Source of the DNA: Alteromonadaceae bacterium XY-R5
GTDB taxonomy: Bacteria; Pseudomonadota; Gammaproteobacteria; Enterobacterales; Alteromonadaceae
Assembly: GCA_001660395.1 (NCBI GenBank)
Contig: LXWE01000006.1
Span: 124,001-188,000, forward strand
Direction: 5' to 3'
Length of the DNA stretch: 64,000 nt
Shown here: one piece after another, positions 27,357 to 39,113 of the stretch
Layout: every line of letters starts with the position of its first letter
How positions within the stretch are numbered: the stretch's first letter is position 1
Translations under genes and position numbers: made by a program
The notes under the pieces: generated by a model
Seen by the model: the letters and a program-made list of their open reading frames with translations, nothing else
Database searches by the model: none
Told to the model about the DNA's origin: nothing

Positions 27357-30050
27357 TTAACTCAATTTACCGTGGCATTGCTTAAACTTCTTACCTGAGC
27401 CACATGGACAAGGATCGTTACGACCCACTTTTGGCCCCTGACGCATACCTACGCCCTCGTCTTGCGATTCGTCAGCACTTTCATGGGCGTAGTGCTTAGG
27501 CACATCATCAGCCTGACGGCGTTGCTCTTCTACCGCTTCTACATCAGACTCAGCACGAACTCGCACTTTGCTCAAAATAGTGATCACTTCTGATTTTAGA
27601 TTTTCCAGCATGTCTGAGAACAGCTCAAAAGATTCACGCTTATATTCCTGTTTAGGGTTCTTTTGCGCGTATCCACGAAGATGAATACCCTGACGCAGGT
27701 GATCCATGGCAGCCAAATGCTCTTTCCAGTGACTATCCAGATTTTGCAGCATCACAGCTTTCTCAAACTGACGCAGTACGTCAGGGCCAACCATTTCCTC
27801 TTTCGCCTGGTAAGCGCCTACTATCTCTCCATGAATGCGTTCGCGCAGCTTTTCTTCAAACAATTTGTTGTCTTCCTGCAACCATTGCTGAATTGGTAAA
27901 TCAATCATAAAGTCAGAACGGATACGATCTTCAAGGCCTGGAATATCCCATAATTCGTCTAATGATTGCGGTGGGATATACTGGTCAATTACCCCTGTAA
28001 CTACATCATCACGGATAGCCTGAATCGTTTCACTGATATCGGTGGCGTCTAACAGCTCATTACGCTGTTCATAGATAACTTTACGCTGGTCATTAGCAAC
28101 GTCATCGTACTCAAGCAGCTGCTTACGAATATCAAAGTTTCGACCTTCCACTTTACGCTGTGCATTTTCAATGGCACGAGTTACCCACGGGTGCTCAATT
28201 GCTTCACCCCTTTTCATGCCCAAACGCTTCATCATATTAGCCATTTTTTCTGAGGCGAAAATACGCATCAGTGCATCGTCAAGAGACAGGTAAAAACGTG
28301 AAGAGCCCGGATCACCCTGGCGGCCTGCTCGACCACGTAGCTGGTTATCGATACGACGCGATTCATGGCGCTCTGTACCAATAATGTGCAAACCTCCAGC
28401 TGCCAGCACTTGGTCATGTGCTTCCTTCCATTTGGCTTTGATCTTTTCAACTTGCTCAGCTGTTGGGTTTTCCAGCTTTTCGACTTCAACCTGCCAGTTA
28501 CCACCTAACACGATATCAGTACCACGGCCCGCCATGTTGGTAGCAATGGTAACGGCGCCAGATTTACCCGCCTGTGCAACAATTTCAGCTTCCTGTGCAT
28601 GGAATTTCGCATTCAGAACTTTATGCGGGATTTTGGCCTTTTTGAGAATCCGAGAAAGCAACTCTGAGTTCTCGATAGACACAGTACCAACCAGTGTCGG
28701 TTGACCTCGTTTCACACATTCTTTTATGTCTTCTACGATAGCTTCGTATTTTTCTTCCGCGCTAAGGTAGATCAGGTCCGCCTTATCATCACGCTGCATT
28801 GGGCGGTTCGTCGGAATAATGACGGTTTCCAGACCATAAATATGTTGGAATTCGAAAGCTTCAGTATCAGCAGTACCTGTCATCCCCGCTAGCTTGTCAT
28901 ATAGACGGAAGTAGTTTTGGAAGGTGATAGATGCAAGAGTCTGGTTCTCATTCTGAATCTTCACACCTTCTTTAGCTTCAACAGCCTGGTGTAAACCTTC
29001 TGACCAGCGACGGCCTTCCATCGTACGGCCAGTATGTTCATCAACAATGACGACTTCATCATCTTTGACAATGTAATCTACATCTCGCTGGAACAGTTTA
29101 TGCGCGCGCAGTGCGGCATTGACGTGATGCAGTAAGGAAATGTTACCCGCATTGAACAGAGAGTCGTCCTGTCCTAACATGCCTTCACGCTGCAGGATTT
29201 GCTCAATATGAATCTGACCATGCTCGGTCAAATGGATCTGCTTAGCCTTTTCATCGATAGTAAAGTCACCATCGCCATGCTGGCCTTCTTCATCTTCTTT
29301 TTCTTGCTGAACCAACTCAGGGATAAGCTGGTTAATACGCATATACAATTCTGAGCTATCTTCCGCCGCACCTGAAATAATCAAAGGGGTACGGGCTTCA
29401 TCAATCAGAATGGAGTCGACTTCATCTACAACAGCAAAATGCAGTTCACGCTGCACTCGATCTTGCGGACTAAAGGCCATGTTATCGCGTAGATAATCAA
29501 AACCGAATTCATTGTTAGTGCCGTAAACGATGTCGCATGCGTATGCTTCCTTTTTCTGGAAGTGATTCATGCCTGGCACATTGCAGCCAACCGTCAGCCC
29601 AAGAAATTCGAATAAGGGACGGCTCCATTCAGCATCACGTTTAGCTAGGTAGTCGTTTACAGTAACAACGTGTACGCCCTTACCGGTAACAGCATTCAGA
29701 TAGGTTGGAAGTGTCGCCGTCAGTGTCTTACCTTCACCGGTACGCATTTCAGCAATACGTCCCTGATGCAGAACCTGGCCACCCAATAACTGAACATCGA
29801 AATGACGCATACCGAACACGCGTTTACTGGCTTCACGCACAGTGGCAAAGGCTTCTGGCAGAATACTGTCCAGGTCCTCACCATCTTTAAATCGTTGATG
29901 AAATTCGCTGGTTTTATTTTTGAGTTGCTCATCACTAAGGGCTTCGAACTCCGCCTCCAGTTGATTGACTTGCTCAACAGCTTTGCCCAGCTTCTTCAGG
30001 ATCCGATCATTACGGCTGCCAAATACTTTAGTGAGAATACTCGAAAACAT
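27357..30050 (-). CDS. secA: Preprotein translocase ATPase SecA
   Basis: Motor ATPase driving proteins through SecYEG. Walker A is in [14 protein letters not shown], and the DEAD-like site in [20 protein letters not shown]. The second ATPase half carries [14 protein letters not shown] and [16 protein letters not shown]. The extreme C-terminus has the SecB/zinc motif [13 protein letters not shown]. 897 residues, as in E. coli (901). No secM-like leader gene is seen upstream; the gene before it is an M23 peptidase with its own terminator, so secA has its own promoter in the 136-bp gap. Confidence 0.98.
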   Translation of the reverse strand: MFSSILTKVFGSRNDRILKKLGKAVEQVNQLEAEFEALSDEQLKNKTSEFHQRFKDGEDLDSILPEAFATVREASKRVFGMRHFDVQLLGGQVLHQGRIAEMRTGEGKTLTATLPTYLNAVTGKGVHVVTVNDYLAKRDAEWSRPLFEFLGLTVGCNVPGMNHFQKKEAYACDIVYGTNNEFGFDYLRDNMAFSPQDRVQRELHFAVVDEVDSILIDEARTPLIISGAAEDSSELYMRINQLIPELVQQEKEDEEGQHGDGDFTIDEKAKQIHLTEHGQIHIEQILQREGMLGQDDSLFNAGNISLLHHVNAALRAHKLFQRDVDYIVKDDEVVIVDEHTGRTMEGRRWSEGLHQAVEAKEGVKIQNENQTLASITFQNYFRLYDKLAGMTGTADTEAFEFQHIYGLETVIIPTNRPMQRDDKADLIYLSAEEKYEAIVEDIKECVKRGQPTLVGTVSIENSELLSRILKKAKIPHKVLNAKFHAQEAEIVAQAGKSGAVTIATNMAGRGTDIVLGGNWQVEVEKLENPTAEQVEKIKAKWKEAHDQVLAAGGLHIIGTERHESRRIDNQLRGRAGRQGDPGSSRFYLSLDDALMRIFASEKMANMMKRLGMKRGEAIEHPWVTRAIENAQRKVEGRNFDIRKQLLEYDDVANDQRKVIYEQRNELLDATDISETIQAIRDDVVTGVIDQYIPPQSLDELWDIPGLEDRIRSDFMIDLPIQQWLQEDNKLFEEKLRERIHGEIVGAYQAKEEMVGPDVLRQFEKAVMLQNLDSHWKEHLAAMDHLRQGIHLRGYAQKNPKQEYKRESFELFSDMLENLKSEVITILSKVRVRAESDVEAVEEQRRQADDVPKHYAHESADESQDEGVGMRQGPKVGRNDPCPCGSGKKFKQCHGKLS

Positions 30051-30114
30051 GGATTTACAGCTTCCAACCTTAGTTAGGAGAACAGATATCTACTCTGCTC
30101 AATCGTTAAAAAAC

Positions 30115-30137
30115 AATCGGCCCACGAGGGGCCGATT
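30115..30137 (-). terminator. Terminator of the M23 peptidase gene
   Basis: AATCGGCCC / GGGCCGATT around a 5-base loop; on the minus strand it is followed by GTTTTTT. It lies between the M23 peptidase gene and secA. Confidence 0.88.
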
Positions 30138-30186
30138 AGTTAAAATACAAGAACCCGTGAAAATACGTTAACTGAAACGCATTTCC

Positions 30187-31080
30187 TTAAGGTTGATGAT
30201 AGACGAATGGCAGAGGATCTTGTTGTTCTCCGAAGCGTAAAACCTCGTAATGAACATGGGCCCCGGTCGAACGTCCGGTATTTCCCATCAAAGCAATATT
30301 CTGACCTTTCGTCACCACGTCACCCACTTTGACATTTAACTTCTTATTGTGGCCGTAACGTGTGGTTAAACCGTCACCGTGGTCGATTTCTACGAGTTGA
30401 CCATAACCGTATCTGTCTCCTGCCCAGGTAACAATACCTGCCCCAGTCGAGTGTACGGCTTCACCTTCAGTTCCGGCAAAATCCAAGCCTTTATGCATGG
30501 TAGGTTTGCCAGTGAAGGGGTCTTTCCTCACACCATAATAGGAGGATAACCAACCAGATGAGATTGGACGCCCACTTAAACTACTTTCTTCGTCTATATG
30601 GCGACCAATTAATATACTTTCAAGCGCTTCAAGTTGACGAGTTTTATCGTCAATCACATACGCTAATTGATCAATTTGACTAACAAGAGGTTCCTGAGAC
30701 CAATCAGCTTTAATTTGCTGGGATTGAGCACTAGCAAAACTAAATTCCTGAGGATTAAGCCCCGCTGTCGTGACTATGTTCTGCCCTAATTGTTCTAACT
30801 GGCTCAACTTTACCTGAAGTTCAGCAAGCTTATCCGTCAACCCACCAAGCTGCTGTTCTGTAGTTTGCTTGAGGGCAACAACGTCCTCTTTCTGTTCTTC
30901 AAGTGAATTTTGGGTCAATGTAACGCGGGCAAGATCTTCGTTGGGAGAATAAGCTGAGCGGCTGGACATTAGCAGCACACCACTAACCAGCACGAAAAAA
31001 GACACAGCATTACGCATGCTGAGCTCGCACGAGTAGCGCTTAGATTTACCTTGATAAACGAAGGTTAAACTCATCCCCAT
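30187..31080 (-). CDS. M23-family (LytM-type) peptidase, membrane-anchored
   Basis: Predicted periplasmic peptidoglycan endopeptidase or LytM-type activator. One transmembrane segment is at about residues 24-40, a coiled coil at about 50-105, and a LytM domain at about 190-290. The zinc ligands look intact: His196 and Asp200 in HKGLDFAG and His277 in HVHYEV, with His275 as a likely catalytic residue. An intact site argues for real hydrolase activity rather than an EnvC/NlpD-like degenerate regulator. It lies between lpxC and secA, a position seen in several gammaproteobacteria. Confidence 0.9.
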   Translation of the reverse strand: MGMSLTFVYQGKSKRYSCELSMRNAVSFFVLVSGVLLMSSRSAYSPNEDLARVTLTQNSLEEQKEDVVALKQTTEQQLGGLTDKLAELQVKLSQLEQLGQNIVTTAGLNPQEFSFASAQSQQIKADWSQEPLVSQIDQLAYVIDDKTRQLEALESILIGRHIDEESSLSGRPISSGWLSSYYGVRKDPFTGKPTMHKGLDFAGTEGEAVHSTGAGIVTWAGDRYGYGQLVEIDHGDGLTTRYGHNKKLNVKVGDVVTKGQNIALMGNTGRSTGAHVHYEVLRFGEQQDPLPFVYHQP

Positions 31081-31304
31081 CCCAACAGCAGTTAATATTA
31101 TCGCTCGCCATTTTATTCATTTATGGCTGTTATCTGTGTAATCGCTTCACACTATCAGACGTTTATGTCTCACACTCGGCCACAAAATGCAAGCCAGGCG
31201 CACTAAATGCCTAAATTTCAGACAGATAAACAGCCCAATTTTAACTGGCTAATATGTCGCTGAAATGACAAAAACGCTGAATTTCTCAGATAGTCTAAAA
31301 GCAA

Positions 31305-31326
31305 AATGCCGCAATTAAGCGGCATT
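31305..31326 (-). terminator. Terminator after lpxC
   Basis: AATGCCGC / GCGGCATT with a 6-base loop, 4 bp past the lpxC stop. On the minus strand the tail is TTTGCTTTTAG. Confidence 0.8.
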
Positions 31327-31329
31327 CCA

Positions 31330-32244
31330 TTAATTTGCTAGAACCGGTGCACCGAAGTGAAGAGGCATTTGCTCTTCAGTTTCGTATGTGACGAATTCCC
31401 AACAATCTTGCTGAGCAAGCAACGCATTCAGCAATTTGTTATTTAGATCATGACCAGTTTTGTAGGCCACCAATTCACCGATTATGCTATGACCACCCAA
31501 ATATAGGTCACCAATTGCATCGAGAATTTTGTGCTTCAAAAACTCATCCTGATAGCGTAAACCTTCCGGGTTTAACACCCTAAATTCATCTAACGCTACC
31601 GCATTTTCCATGCTGCCACCTAAGGCCAGGTTGTTAGCATGCATATATTCAATGTCACGCATAAAACCGAAGGTGCGAGCACGGCTGATTTCTTCGACAT
31701 ATGAACTGGTATCGAAATCCATTTTCATATGCTGACGTGTCTGGCTGATAACAGGGTGTTCAAAATCAATTCTGAAATCGACACTGAATCCATCGTAAGG
31801 ACGCAACTCAGCCCATTTATCCCCGTTTTCTACACGAACAGGCTTAGTGACTCGAATGAACTTTTTAGGTGCATTCAATTCTTCAATACCTGCTGCTTGT
31901 AACAGGAAGATGAAAGGGCTAGCACTTCCATCCATGATCGGTAGCTCATTGCTATCGACCTCGACAATGATGTTATCGATACCCAATCCAGCCAAGGCGG
32001 ATGACAAATGCTCAACGGTAGAGATGCTGACACCATCTTCGTTACTCAAACAGGTACACAGCATCGTATCACCCACACCATTAGCACGTGCAGGGATGTC
32101 AACAAAAGGCTCAAGATCAATGCGGCGATATACGATACCCGTATTCGCCGGCGCAGGCCGGAGAGTCATGGTGACCTTATCACCCTTATGCAATCCAATG
32201 CCGGTTTCCTGAACAGATTTTTTGATGGTGCGTTGTTTAATCAT
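31330..32244 (-). CDS. lpxC: UDP-3-O-acyl-N-acetylglucosamine deacetylase
   Basis: Zinc deacetylase, committed step of lipid A synthesis. Seen: the N-terminal [16 protein letters not shown], zinc ligand His in [16 protein letters not shown], the NELPIMDGS region, and the second zinc site with the catalytic base in [19 protein letters not shown]. 304 residues (E. coli 305). It is placed after ftsZ as in E. coli, with its own consensus promoter in the 163-bp gap. In E. coli FtsH controls LpxC stability through its C-terminus; whether that applies here cannot be read. Confidence 0.97.
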   Translation of the reverse strand: MIKQRTIKKSVQETGIGLHKGDKVTMTLRPAPANTGIVYRRIDLEPFVDIPARANGVGDTMLCTCLSNEDGVSISTVEHLSSALAGLGIDNIIVEVDSNELPIMDGSASPFIFLLQAAGIEELNAPKKFIRVTKPVRVENGDKWAELRPYDGFSVDFRIDFEHPVISQTRQHMKMDFDTSSYVEEISRARTFGFMRDIEYMHANNLALGGSMENAVALDEFRVLNPEGLRYQDEFLKHKILDAIGDLYLGGHSIIGELVAYKTGHDLNNKLLNALLAQQDCWEFVTYETEEQMPLHFGAPVLAN

Positions 32245-32288
32245 CTACCAAATTGCTCATTTTTTAACCAATTAACGAAGCGGCGCGT

Positions 32289-32317
32289 AGTTTACGACTT
32301 CTCAGACCGCTTGTCAA
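32289..32317 (-). promoter_or_regulatory. Sigma-70 promoter of lpxC
   Basis: On the minus strand a perfect -35 TTGACA (32317-32312) is followed after exactly 17 bp by TAAACT (32294-32289), about 45 bp before the lpxC start codon. It lies in the only sizeable gap between ftsZ and lpxC. Confidence 0.7.
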
Positions 32318-32407
32318 AATAGTGTCATATTCCGCCAAATAACACCAGCTAGTTAAGTATTTGCGTCCATACCGTGTAATTCAGTATCGGCCAGAACGCT
32401 GTACACT

Positions 32408-33580
32408 TTAATCAGCTTGCTTACGCAAAAATGCTGGGATATCAAGATATTCCAGATCATTTACTGGTTCTGCACGATTGTCTGCAGCCAGGGCTTTATT
32501 GCCCTCAGTCGCAGCAACGGGCGCTTCAGCAGCATTACCTGACTGGAATTTCAACTCATGAGTATCACGGCCAGTATTACGATTAGTATTACTGTTGGAT
32601 ACCAGAGAGATATCCGGTTTACGCTCAGAACCAATACCTGTGGCAACAACTGTCACACGAAGTTCATCGGACATATCCATATCGATAACAGTACCAACCA
32701 CAACCGTTGCATTTTCAGATGCGAACGCTTTAACCGCGTTACCAACTGTTTCAAATTCATCGATAGCGAAATCAGGACCAGCAGTAATATTTACCAGAAT
32801 GCCGCGCGCGCCAGACAGATCGATATCTTCCAGCAATGGACATGCAATTGCTTCTTCTGCAGCTTCTTCAGCACGATCTTCGCCACGGGCTGAACCACTG
32901 CCCATCATTGCAGTGCCCATTTCTGACATCACAGTTTTCACGTCGGCAAAGTCAACGTTAATCAGACCCGGGCGCGTGATCAGTTCCGCAATACCTTGTA
33001 CAGCACCACGCAAAATGTCATTTGCTGCGCTAAAAGCCTGAAGCAATGGTGTGCCTTTGCCCATCACCTTAATTAACTTCTCATTCGGGATAGTAATTAA
33101 AGAATCAACATACTTAGACAGCTCTTCAATACCCTGATCTGCGTAATCAGTGCGCTTGCGACCTTCAAATGGGAAAGGCTTGGTCACTACAGCAACGGTC
33201 AAAATGCCCATCTCTTTAGCAACTTTAGCAACTTCAGGTGCGGCACCGGTTCCGGTACCACCGCCCATGCCCGCAGTGATAAAAATCATATCTGCGCCTT
33301 CAAGACTCTGGCGAATTGTTTCGCGGTCTTCTTCAGCAGCCTGACGACCGATATTTGGGTTTGCGCCTGCCCCCAAACCTTTGGTGACATTCGAACCGAT
33401 TTGCAAAGTAACATTGGCTGATGAGCTGCGCAGCACCTGAGCATCAGTATTGATGGCAATAAATTCTACGCCTTCAATGCTGTGTGCAACCATGTGCTCA
33501 ACTGCGTTGCCACCGCCACCGCCAACGCCAACAACTTTGATGACAGCTTCTTCGCTGTGATTATCCATTAATTCAAACAT
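32408..33580 (-). CDS. ftsZ: Cell division GTPase FtsZ
   Basis: Tubulin-like GTPase forming the Z ring. The GTP-binding tubulin signature GGGTGTG is in [15 protein letters not shown] at about residue 108. The N-terminal [13 protein letters not shown] and the T7 loop with NVDFADVK are present. A poorly conserved linker leads to the C-terminal peptide [12 protein letters not shown] that binds FtsA, ZipA and ZapD. 390 residues. Last gene of the dcw cluster; 73 bp follow ftsA. Confidence 0.99.
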   Translation of the reverse strand: MFELMDNHSEEAVIKVVGVGGGGGNAVEHMVAHSIEGVEFIAINTDAQVLRSSSANVTLQIGSNVTKGLGAGANPNIGRQAAEEDRETIRQSLEGADMIFITAGMGGGTGTGAAPEVAKVAKEMGILTVAVVTKPFPFEGRKRTDYADQGIEELSKYVDSLITIPNEKLIKVMGKGTPLLQAFSAANDILRGAVQGIAELITRPGLINVDFADVKTVMSEMGTAMMGSGSARGEDRAEEAAEEAIACPLLEDIDLSGARGILVNITAGPDFAIDEFETVGNAVKAFASENATVVVGTVIDMDMSDELRVTVVATGIGSERKPDISLVSNSNTNRNTGRDTHELKFQSGNAAEAPVAATEGNKALAADNRAEPVNDLEYLDIPAFLRKQAD

Positions 33581-33653
33581 AGTGACTCTCCGGTTTAATA
33601 TAAGTAGTGGCCACGGCCACCGCCCATAATGCTAATTTTTTTGCTAATGTTCG

Positions 33654-34883
33654 TTAGAAATTGCCTTTCAGCCAGCTTTGTACCCGCTCAAACAATCCTT
33701 CAACAGGCTTCGGCTTATTCCTTGCCTTCGTTTTTAAATGATCTTTTCCGTATTCCAACAGACCTACTGCAGTTGAAAAGCCTGGGTCTTCAACATAATC
33801 TGACAATCCTTTCATCTTTACCGGTTGCCCTACACGTACCGGCATTTGGAAGATCTCCTCGGCAAATTCCACTGCCCCTTCCATTTTCGCGGTTCCGCCC
33901 GTGAGGACGATACCTGCCGCAATTTGGTCACTCAGGCCACTGGCACGAATTTCTTTATGCACCAGTTCAAGCAGCTCCTGATATCTTGGTTCAATCACTT
34001 CAGCCAAGGTATGTCGTGACATCGCACGAGACGGTCGACCGCCCACACTTGGTACTTCAATGTTTTCTTCCATACTGACCATGTCTTTTAACGCACAGCC
34101 GTAATGCACTTTAATCTCTTCCGCGTGGCTGATAGGCGTACGGAATATTTTGGCGATATCACTGGTGATTTGATTACCCGCGACTGGGATCACGGCTGTA
34201 TGACGAATTGCGCCATCCGTGTAAATCACTACATCCATGGTTCCACCACCGATATCAACGACACAGGCACCTAATTCCTTTTCGTCTTCCGTCAAAATTG
34301 CATAACTTGACGCAAGTGCAGAGAAAATAATCTGATCAACGCTCAATTCGCAGCGTTCCACGCACTTAGACAGATTCTTCGCCATATCATCCGCACAGGT
34401 AATAATGTGCGCGCGAGCTTCCATTCTCACACCAGACATACCGACTGGATTTTTAATCCCTTCCTGTACATCAATGGTGTACTCCTGCGGCAATACATGT
34501 AAAAGACGTCGCTCAGCCGCAATCGGTACAGAACGCGCAGCATGGATAACATTGTCAACATCATCCTGCGTCACTTCTTTATTGTTTATTGGCACCATGC
34601 CGTCTTCATTCTGGCACTTCACATGACGACCAGAAATGGACAAAAACACAGAAGACACATGGCAGTCTGCCATCAACTCCATTTCATCAATGGCACGACG
34701 AACGCTCTGCACCACCAGGTTCAAATCGTTAACACCGCCTTTATCCATGCCCTTAGCTGCCTGGGTACCAACCCCAACAATACTTACACTATCGTCGTCC
34801 AGCAATTCTCCAACCGCCGCCTTGACCATGCTAGTACCAATATCCAGACCAACGATGAGTTTTCTGTCTGTCACCTTCGACAT
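33654..34883 (-). CDS. ftsA: Cell division protein FtsA
   Basis: Actin-like ATPase that tethers FtsZ to the membrane. Start placed at ATG 34883 (MSKVTDRKLIVGLDIGTSM); the frame opens at 34940, but that would overlap ftsQ and add non-conserved sequence. ATP-binding phosphate 1 region GLDIGTSMVKAAVG, and VVDIGGGTMDVVIY and VLTGGTAKMEG are present. The C-terminal amphipathic helix VEGLFERVQSWLKGNF is the membrane-targeting sequence. 409 residues (E. coli 420). Confidence 0.97.
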   Translation of the reverse strand: MSKVTDRKLIVGLDIGTSMVKAAVGELLDDDSVSIVGVGTQAAKGMDKGGVNDLNLVVQSVRRAIDEMELMADCHVSSVFLSISGRHVKCQNEDGMVPINNKEVTQDDVDNVIHAARSVPIAAERRLLHVLPQEYTIDVQEGIKNPVGMSGVRMEARAHIITCADDMAKNLSKCVERCELSVDQIIFSALASSYAILTEDEKELGACVVDIGGGTMDVVIYTDGAIRHTAVIPVAGNQITSDIAKIFRTPISHAEEIKVHYGCALKDMVSMEENIEVPSVGGRPSRAMSRHTLAEVIEPRYQELLELVHKEIRASGLSDQIAAGIVLTGGTAKMEGAVEFAEEIFQMPVRVGQPVKMKGLSDYVEDPGFSTAVGLLEYGKDHLKTKARNKPKPVEGLFERVQSWLKGNF

Positions 34884-34900
34884 ATACCTGTGCTCTCTGT

Positions 34901-35635
34901 TTAACTCTGTTGTTGTTGGTTGTTGGCAGTGTTTTTCCATCCCACTGCTAAACCTGTGTCATAACGCAAATCTACGTAATCGATATCCTTGTCTGCTTTT
35001 TTAAGCATCGGGTAAACGTCGATAAACCGCTGTAACCTATCAATAAACTCTGAGCGCCCCAAATTCAGGCTAATCTCATTGCTTAATCTCAAATGCCAGG
35101 CAAATCGCTCGCTTAAAGAGAGCTCCTGGACTTGTAATCCCGCGCCTGCCAGCAAAGATTGCATTGCTCTGTATCCCTGCAATGCAGTTTTTTCGGTACC
35201 TTCTGGTCCGAAAAGCCGTGGCAAGCTTTCGTCTTTAGCCTTCGCATCAAAGGTATCGCCATACTGATTCAGCATGCCGTCATCATTCCAAATAGCCACG
35301 GGCACCTGCTCAACCAGATACACCTTCAGACTATTGGGCCAGCGCTTACGCACTGACGCCTGATACACCCAGGGCATTTGCTCCAACGCCAAATGCACTT
35401 CATTCACATCAACCAGAAAAAAGCTTTGTGGAAACTGTTTACGTACCAGAGCTTCCACATCTGCGTCACGAATTTCGTGACGTTCACCCGACAGCATAAT
35501 CTGCTGAATAGGGGCTTTTTGTTCATCTTCCAGCCATTGACTTACCCGAAATCCTGCTATGATTAGCCCAAAAATCACCAGAACTAAAAAGCTGATGCCT
35601 GCAACTAATTGAGGTTTCTCGGTCAGTGCCTTCAT
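34901..35635 (-). CDS. ftsQ: Cell division protein FtsQ
   Basis: Bitopic divisome protein that recruits FtsL and FtsB. A short cytoplasmic tail is followed by one membrane helix (ISFLVLVIFGLIIAGF, about residues 15-30), the POTRA domain beginning near IQQIMLSGERHEIRDADVEALV, and the beta domain with WVYQASVRKRWPNSLKVYLVEQVPVAIW. 244 residues, shorter than E. coli (276) mainly in the tails. It lies 3 bp after ddl. Confidence 0.95.
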   Translation of the reverse strand: MKALTEKPQLVAGISFLVLVIFGLIIAGFRVSQWLEDEQKAPIQQIMLSGERHEIRDADVEALVRKQFPQSFFLVDVNEVHLALEQMPWVYQASVRKRWPNSLKVYLVEQVPVAIWNDDGMLNQYGDTFDAKAKDESLPRLFGPEGTEKTALQGYRAMQSLLAGAGLQVQELSLSERFAWHLRLSNEISLNLGRSEFIDRLQRFIDVYPMLKKADKDIDYVDLRYDTGLAVGWKNTANNQQQQS

Positions 35636-35638
35636 TTT

Positions 35639-36580
35639 CTACCTGTTTATGCTCGTCGCTAACACTTTTACGGCTAACTCAGCAAAGCTGATACCTGAAG
35701 CCTTAGCCGCCATTGGCACTAAACTTTTTGCTGTCATTCCCGGTACTGTATTCACTTCGAGTAAATAAAACTGACCTTCGTTATCACGCATAAAATCGAC
35801 GCGTCCCCAACCGCTCGCGTCTACCGCACGAAACGCCAGGATCGCCAATTTCCCCAACGCCTGTTCGTCTTCATCAGACAAACCGCTGGGGCAAAAATAT
35901 GTGGTGGAATCCGCCTGGTACTTAGCGTTGTAGTCGTAAAAATCATTTGGCGTGGTCATGCGAATAGACGGCAGAGCTCGACCATTTAAGATGCTCACCG
36001 TGTATTCAGCGCCCTGGATGAAACGCTCGATCAGAACATGATTATCATATTTAAAAGCGTTCTGAATCGCGCTTTCGAGTTGCTGCGCACTACTTACCTT
36101 AGCCATACCGATGCTGGACCCCTCCTGCGCCGGTTTGACCATCACTACATTCCCCAAACGAGACATTATAGCCTCGCACGATCCGGCATCAAAGCCTTCT
36201 TTTTCAACAATTTCGTAACAGGCTGTCGGCAAATTGAGGCTCTGCCAGATTTGTTTGGTACGGATTTTATCCATGCCCAATGCAGAACCTAGCACTCCAC
36301 TTCCGGTATAAGGAATCTCTAACTGTTCCAATGCACCTTGCAAAGTACCATCTTCGCCCCCCCGTCCATGTAGCATAATCAACACACGGGAAAACGACTC
36401 TGACACCAGCTGAGTCAACGGTTGCTCTGCAGGATCGAACTTATGCGCATCGATCCCACTGGCTTGCAATGCCTCTAAGACCGCCTGACCTGAACGCAAA
36501 GACACCTCGCGTTCAGCGGAACGGCCACCAAACATGACCGCCACTTTTCCAAATTCTTTTATCATCTCAGGCGCAGCCAT
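35639..36580 (-). CDS. ddlB: D-alanine--D-alanine ligase
   Basis: ATP-grasp enzyme making D-Ala-D-Ala for the peptidoglycan stem peptide. N-terminal VAVMFGGRSAEREVSLRSG, LHGRGGEDGTLQGALEQL, VMVKPAQEGSSIGMAKV and the C-terminal VDFMRDNEGQFYLLEVNTVPGMT are diagnostic. 313 residues. It is in the dcw cluster between murC and ftsQ as in E. coli, overlapping murC by 1 bp. Confidence 0.97.
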   Translation of the reverse strand: MAAPEMIKEFGKVAVMFGGRSAEREVSLRSGQAVLEALQASGIDAHKFDPAEQPLTQLVSESFSRVLIMLHGRGGEDGTLQGALEQLEIPYTGSGVLGSALGMDKIRTKQIWQSLNLPTACYEIVEKEGFDAGSCEAIMSRLGNVVMVKPAQEGSSIGMAKVSSAQQLESAIQNAFKYDNHVLIERFIQGAEYTVSILNGRALPSIRMTTPNDFYDYNAKYQADSTTYFCPSGLSDEDEQALGKLAILAFRAVDASGWGRVDFMRDNEGQFYLLEVNTVPGMTAKSLVPMAAKASGISFAELAVKVLATSINR

Positions 36581-38034
36581 TAGTCACGCCCTCCTTTTGT
36601 CATTGCGGCAACATTTAACTGCATGCGCTGTAACTCACGACTAATTTGACCAATATTTCCTGCCCCCTGAGTCAGCACCACGTCCTGATCTTGCAGGGTA
36701 CTGGCTAACACTTCAGGCAGTTCATCTTTATTTGCAACGAAGATAGGCTCAATTTGGCCACGCTGACGGATAGAGCGGCATAATGCTTTCCCATCAACTC
36801 CTTCAATGGGCGCTTCACCGGCAGAATATACATCCAGTAATAACAACACATCGACTTGAGATAGCACCCGCACAAAGTCTTCATATAAATCACGGGTACG
36901 GCTATAGCGATGCGGCTGATAAGCCATCACCAATCGACGATCTGGCCAATTGGTGCGCGCGGCTTTAATAGTCACTTCCACTTCAGTAGGGTGATGACCA
37001 TAATCATCCACCAGCAGTGCCTTGCCTTTACCGGTGTCAAATTCCCCCAGCATTTCGAAGCGACGTCCAATGCCTTCAAATTTTGCTAAGGCGGCAACAA
37101 TCGCCTCATCGTCTATACCTTCATCACTGGCAACGGCAATGGCTGCCAGCGCATTGAGCACATTGTGCTGCCCCTGCAAATTTAACGTAACCTGCAGTGG
37201 CTCACGCTGGTCACGCTCGACAACAAAACGGCTTTGGTTAAAACCAAATTCAATGTTGGTCGCGCGTACATCTGCATTATCACTCAAGCCATAAGTAATG
37301 GTGTGACGGCCTATTTTGGGTAGCAGTCGGGCAATCACAGGATCATCAATACAGACCACTGCCAACCCATAAAATGGCAGGTTATGCAAAAAGTCGATGT
37401 AGGTATCCTGCATACGCTGGAAATCGCCTTCATATGTGTCCATATGGTCGGCTTCAATATTGGTCACCACAGAAACCATTGGCTGCAGATGCACAAACGA
37501 TGCATCGCTTTCATCTGCTTCAGCAATTAAATAACGGCTTTTGCCAAGATAAGCGTTGGTACCCGCACTATTAAGCAAGCCGCCTATCACAAAAGTTGGG
37601 TCCAGTCTGGCTTCCGCAAAAATAGTCGAAATCAAACTGGTTGTAGTGGTTTTACCATGGGTTCCGGCTACTGCAATACCATGACGGAAACGCATTAATT
37701 CAGCCAACATTTCGGCACGACGAATAACTGGAATACGGGCCTCTATTGCGGCCTGGATTTCGGGGTTGGTTTTATCGATGGCACTAGAGACTACAACAAC
37801 GTCAACGTCTTTTACCTGTTCCGCTTTATGGCCTATAAAAATAGTCGCACCAAGGCCTGACAAACGCGCCGTCATAGCCCCTTCCTGCTTATCTGAACCC
37901 GATACCTGATAGCCTTCATTTAAAATAACTTCAGCAATTCCCCCCATACCGGCACCACCAATGCCGATAAAGTGAATGCGCTTTACACGACGCATTTCAG
38001 GTACGTGGTATTGAATGGATTTATTACTACTCAT
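36580..38034 (-). CDS. murC: UDP-N-acetylmuramate--L-alanine ligase
   Basis: Adds the first amino acid of the stem peptide. Rossmann-like start [21 protein letters not shown] loop [13 protein letters not shown], the EADESDASF segment, [10 protein letters not shown], and YQPHRYSRT are typical of MurC. 484 residues (E. coli 491). Start overlaps murG by 4 bp; end overlaps ddl by 1 bp. Confidence 0.98.
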   Translation of the reverse strand: MSSNKSIQYHVPEMRRVKRIHFIGIGGAGMGGIAEVILNEGYQVSGSDKQEGAMTARLSGLGATIFIGHKAEQVKDVDVVVVSSAIDKTNPEIQAAIEARIPVIRRAEMLAELMRFRHGIAVAGTHGKTTTTSLISTIFAEARLDPTFVIGGLLNSAGTNAYLGKSRYLIAEADESDASFVHLQPMVSVVTNIEADHMDTYEGDFQRMQDTYIDFLHNLPFYGLAVVCIDDPVIARLLPKIGRHTITYGLSDNADVRATNIEFGFNQSRFVVERDQREPLQVTLNLQGQHNVLNALAAIAVASDEGIDDEAIVAALAKFEGIGRRFEMLGEFDTGKGKALLVDDYGHHPTEVEVTIKAARTNWPDRRLVMAYQPHRYSRTRDLYEDFVRVLSQVDVLLLLDVYSAGEAPIEGVDGKALCRSIRQRGQIEPIFVANKDELPEVLASTLQDQDVVLTQGAGNIGQISRELQRMQLNVAAMTKGGRD

Positions 38035-39113
38035 GCATACTGCTCCGCCAGGTCATGACAACATGCTGCCACCTGGTCAACTGCATCGATTTTGGCCTGG
38101 GACTTCGCCCGTTCTCCCATCTCAGAAAGAACCGCCTTATCGGCTAATATCTGTTTCAACAGCGGCACTAATTCGCCGCGCTCTAATTGCGCCTGGGGCA
38201 ATAACCAGGCCGCGTTATTTTTTACCAGCACACTGGCGTTCTTGGTTTGATGATCATCCACGGCGTGGGGAAGAGGTACAAAAATCGCCGGCAAACCTGC
38301 TGCTGCGATTTCGGCAACCGTTAATGCTCCAGCGCGGCATATGACCAAATCGGCCCAGCCATAGGCATCGGCCATTTCGTGAATAAATTCGTCAACCACC
38401 ACCTCAATCTGAGGTGCCGTTTGCGCATATTTCTGTTGGACCAGGGCCTGATTTCCTGCGCCGGTTTGATGCCGAACATGAATCCCCTGGAACTCAGCTA
38501 ACGCTTCAGGTACAGCATCATTTAGGACTTTCGCACCCAGGCTGCCACCAACAACCAATACTCGCAAAGACTGATGCGGCTGAACTTGCTGATGTAAAGC
38601 AAAGAAACTCTCACGTACAGGATTTCCGACCCACTTGAGTTTGTTCGGGTTGACGCCCAAACCATTAAAGGCACCATCAAAACCACTCAGTACTGACTTG
38701 GCAATTTTGGCTAACCACTTATTCGTTAATCCGGCAACCGCATTTTGTTCATGCAATACCAACGGAATCCCCAGAGTCCAGGCAGCGACGCCGCCGGGAC
38801 CGCTGGCAAATCCGCCCATTCCCAAAACCACGTCAGGCCTGAAGGATTTCAATATCTTGCGCGCAGTCAATATTGCCGTTAGTAACTTAAACGGCGCCTG
38901 AAGCAAACGCTTAATTCCATTACCGCGGACGCCTTCGATATCGATAAAAGCAATATCAAAGCCCTGAGCAGGCACAAGTTGGGCCTCCATTCGCTTAGGT
39001 GTTCCGAGCCACAAAATCTCCCAACCTTGCTGTTGCAGATGCTTAGCTACGGCTATACCGGGAAACACATGGCCCCCCGTGCCACCAGCCATCACTAAAA
39101 GACGTTTAGGCAT
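38031..39113 (-). CDS. murG: UDP-GlcNAc transferase MurG (lipid II synthase)
   Basis: Adds N-acetylglucosamine to lipid I at the inner face of the membrane, giving lipid II. N-terminal G-loop [19 protein letters not shown], the [27 protein letters not shown] segment, [13 protein letters not shown] and the UDP-GlcNAc site [25 protein letters not shown]. 360 residues. Overlaps ftsW by 8 bp and murC by 4 bp. Confidence 0.98.
   Translation of the reverse strand: MPKRLLVMAGGTGGHVFPGIAVAKHLQQQGWEILWLGTPKRMEAQLVPAQGFDIAFIDIEGVRGNGIKRLLQAPFKLLTAILTARKILKSFRPDVVLGMGGFASGPGGVAAWTLGIPLVLHEQNAVAGLTNKWLAKIAKSVLSGFDGAFNGLGVNPNKLKWVGNPVRESFFALHQQVQPHQSLRVLVVGGSLGAKVLNDAVPEALAEFQGIHVRHQTGAGNQALVQQKYAQTAPQIEVVVDEFIHEMADAYGWADLVICRAGALTVAEIAAAGLPAIFVPLPHAVDDHQTKNASVLVKNNAAWLLPQAQLERGELVPLLKQILADKAVLSEMGERAKSQAKIDAVDQVAACCHDLAEQYA

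Noticed and set aside
34884-34940. Longer FtsA N-terminus
   Set aside because: The extra 19 residues lie in the ftsQ 3' end and are unlike FtsA; ATG 34883 gives the conserved start.
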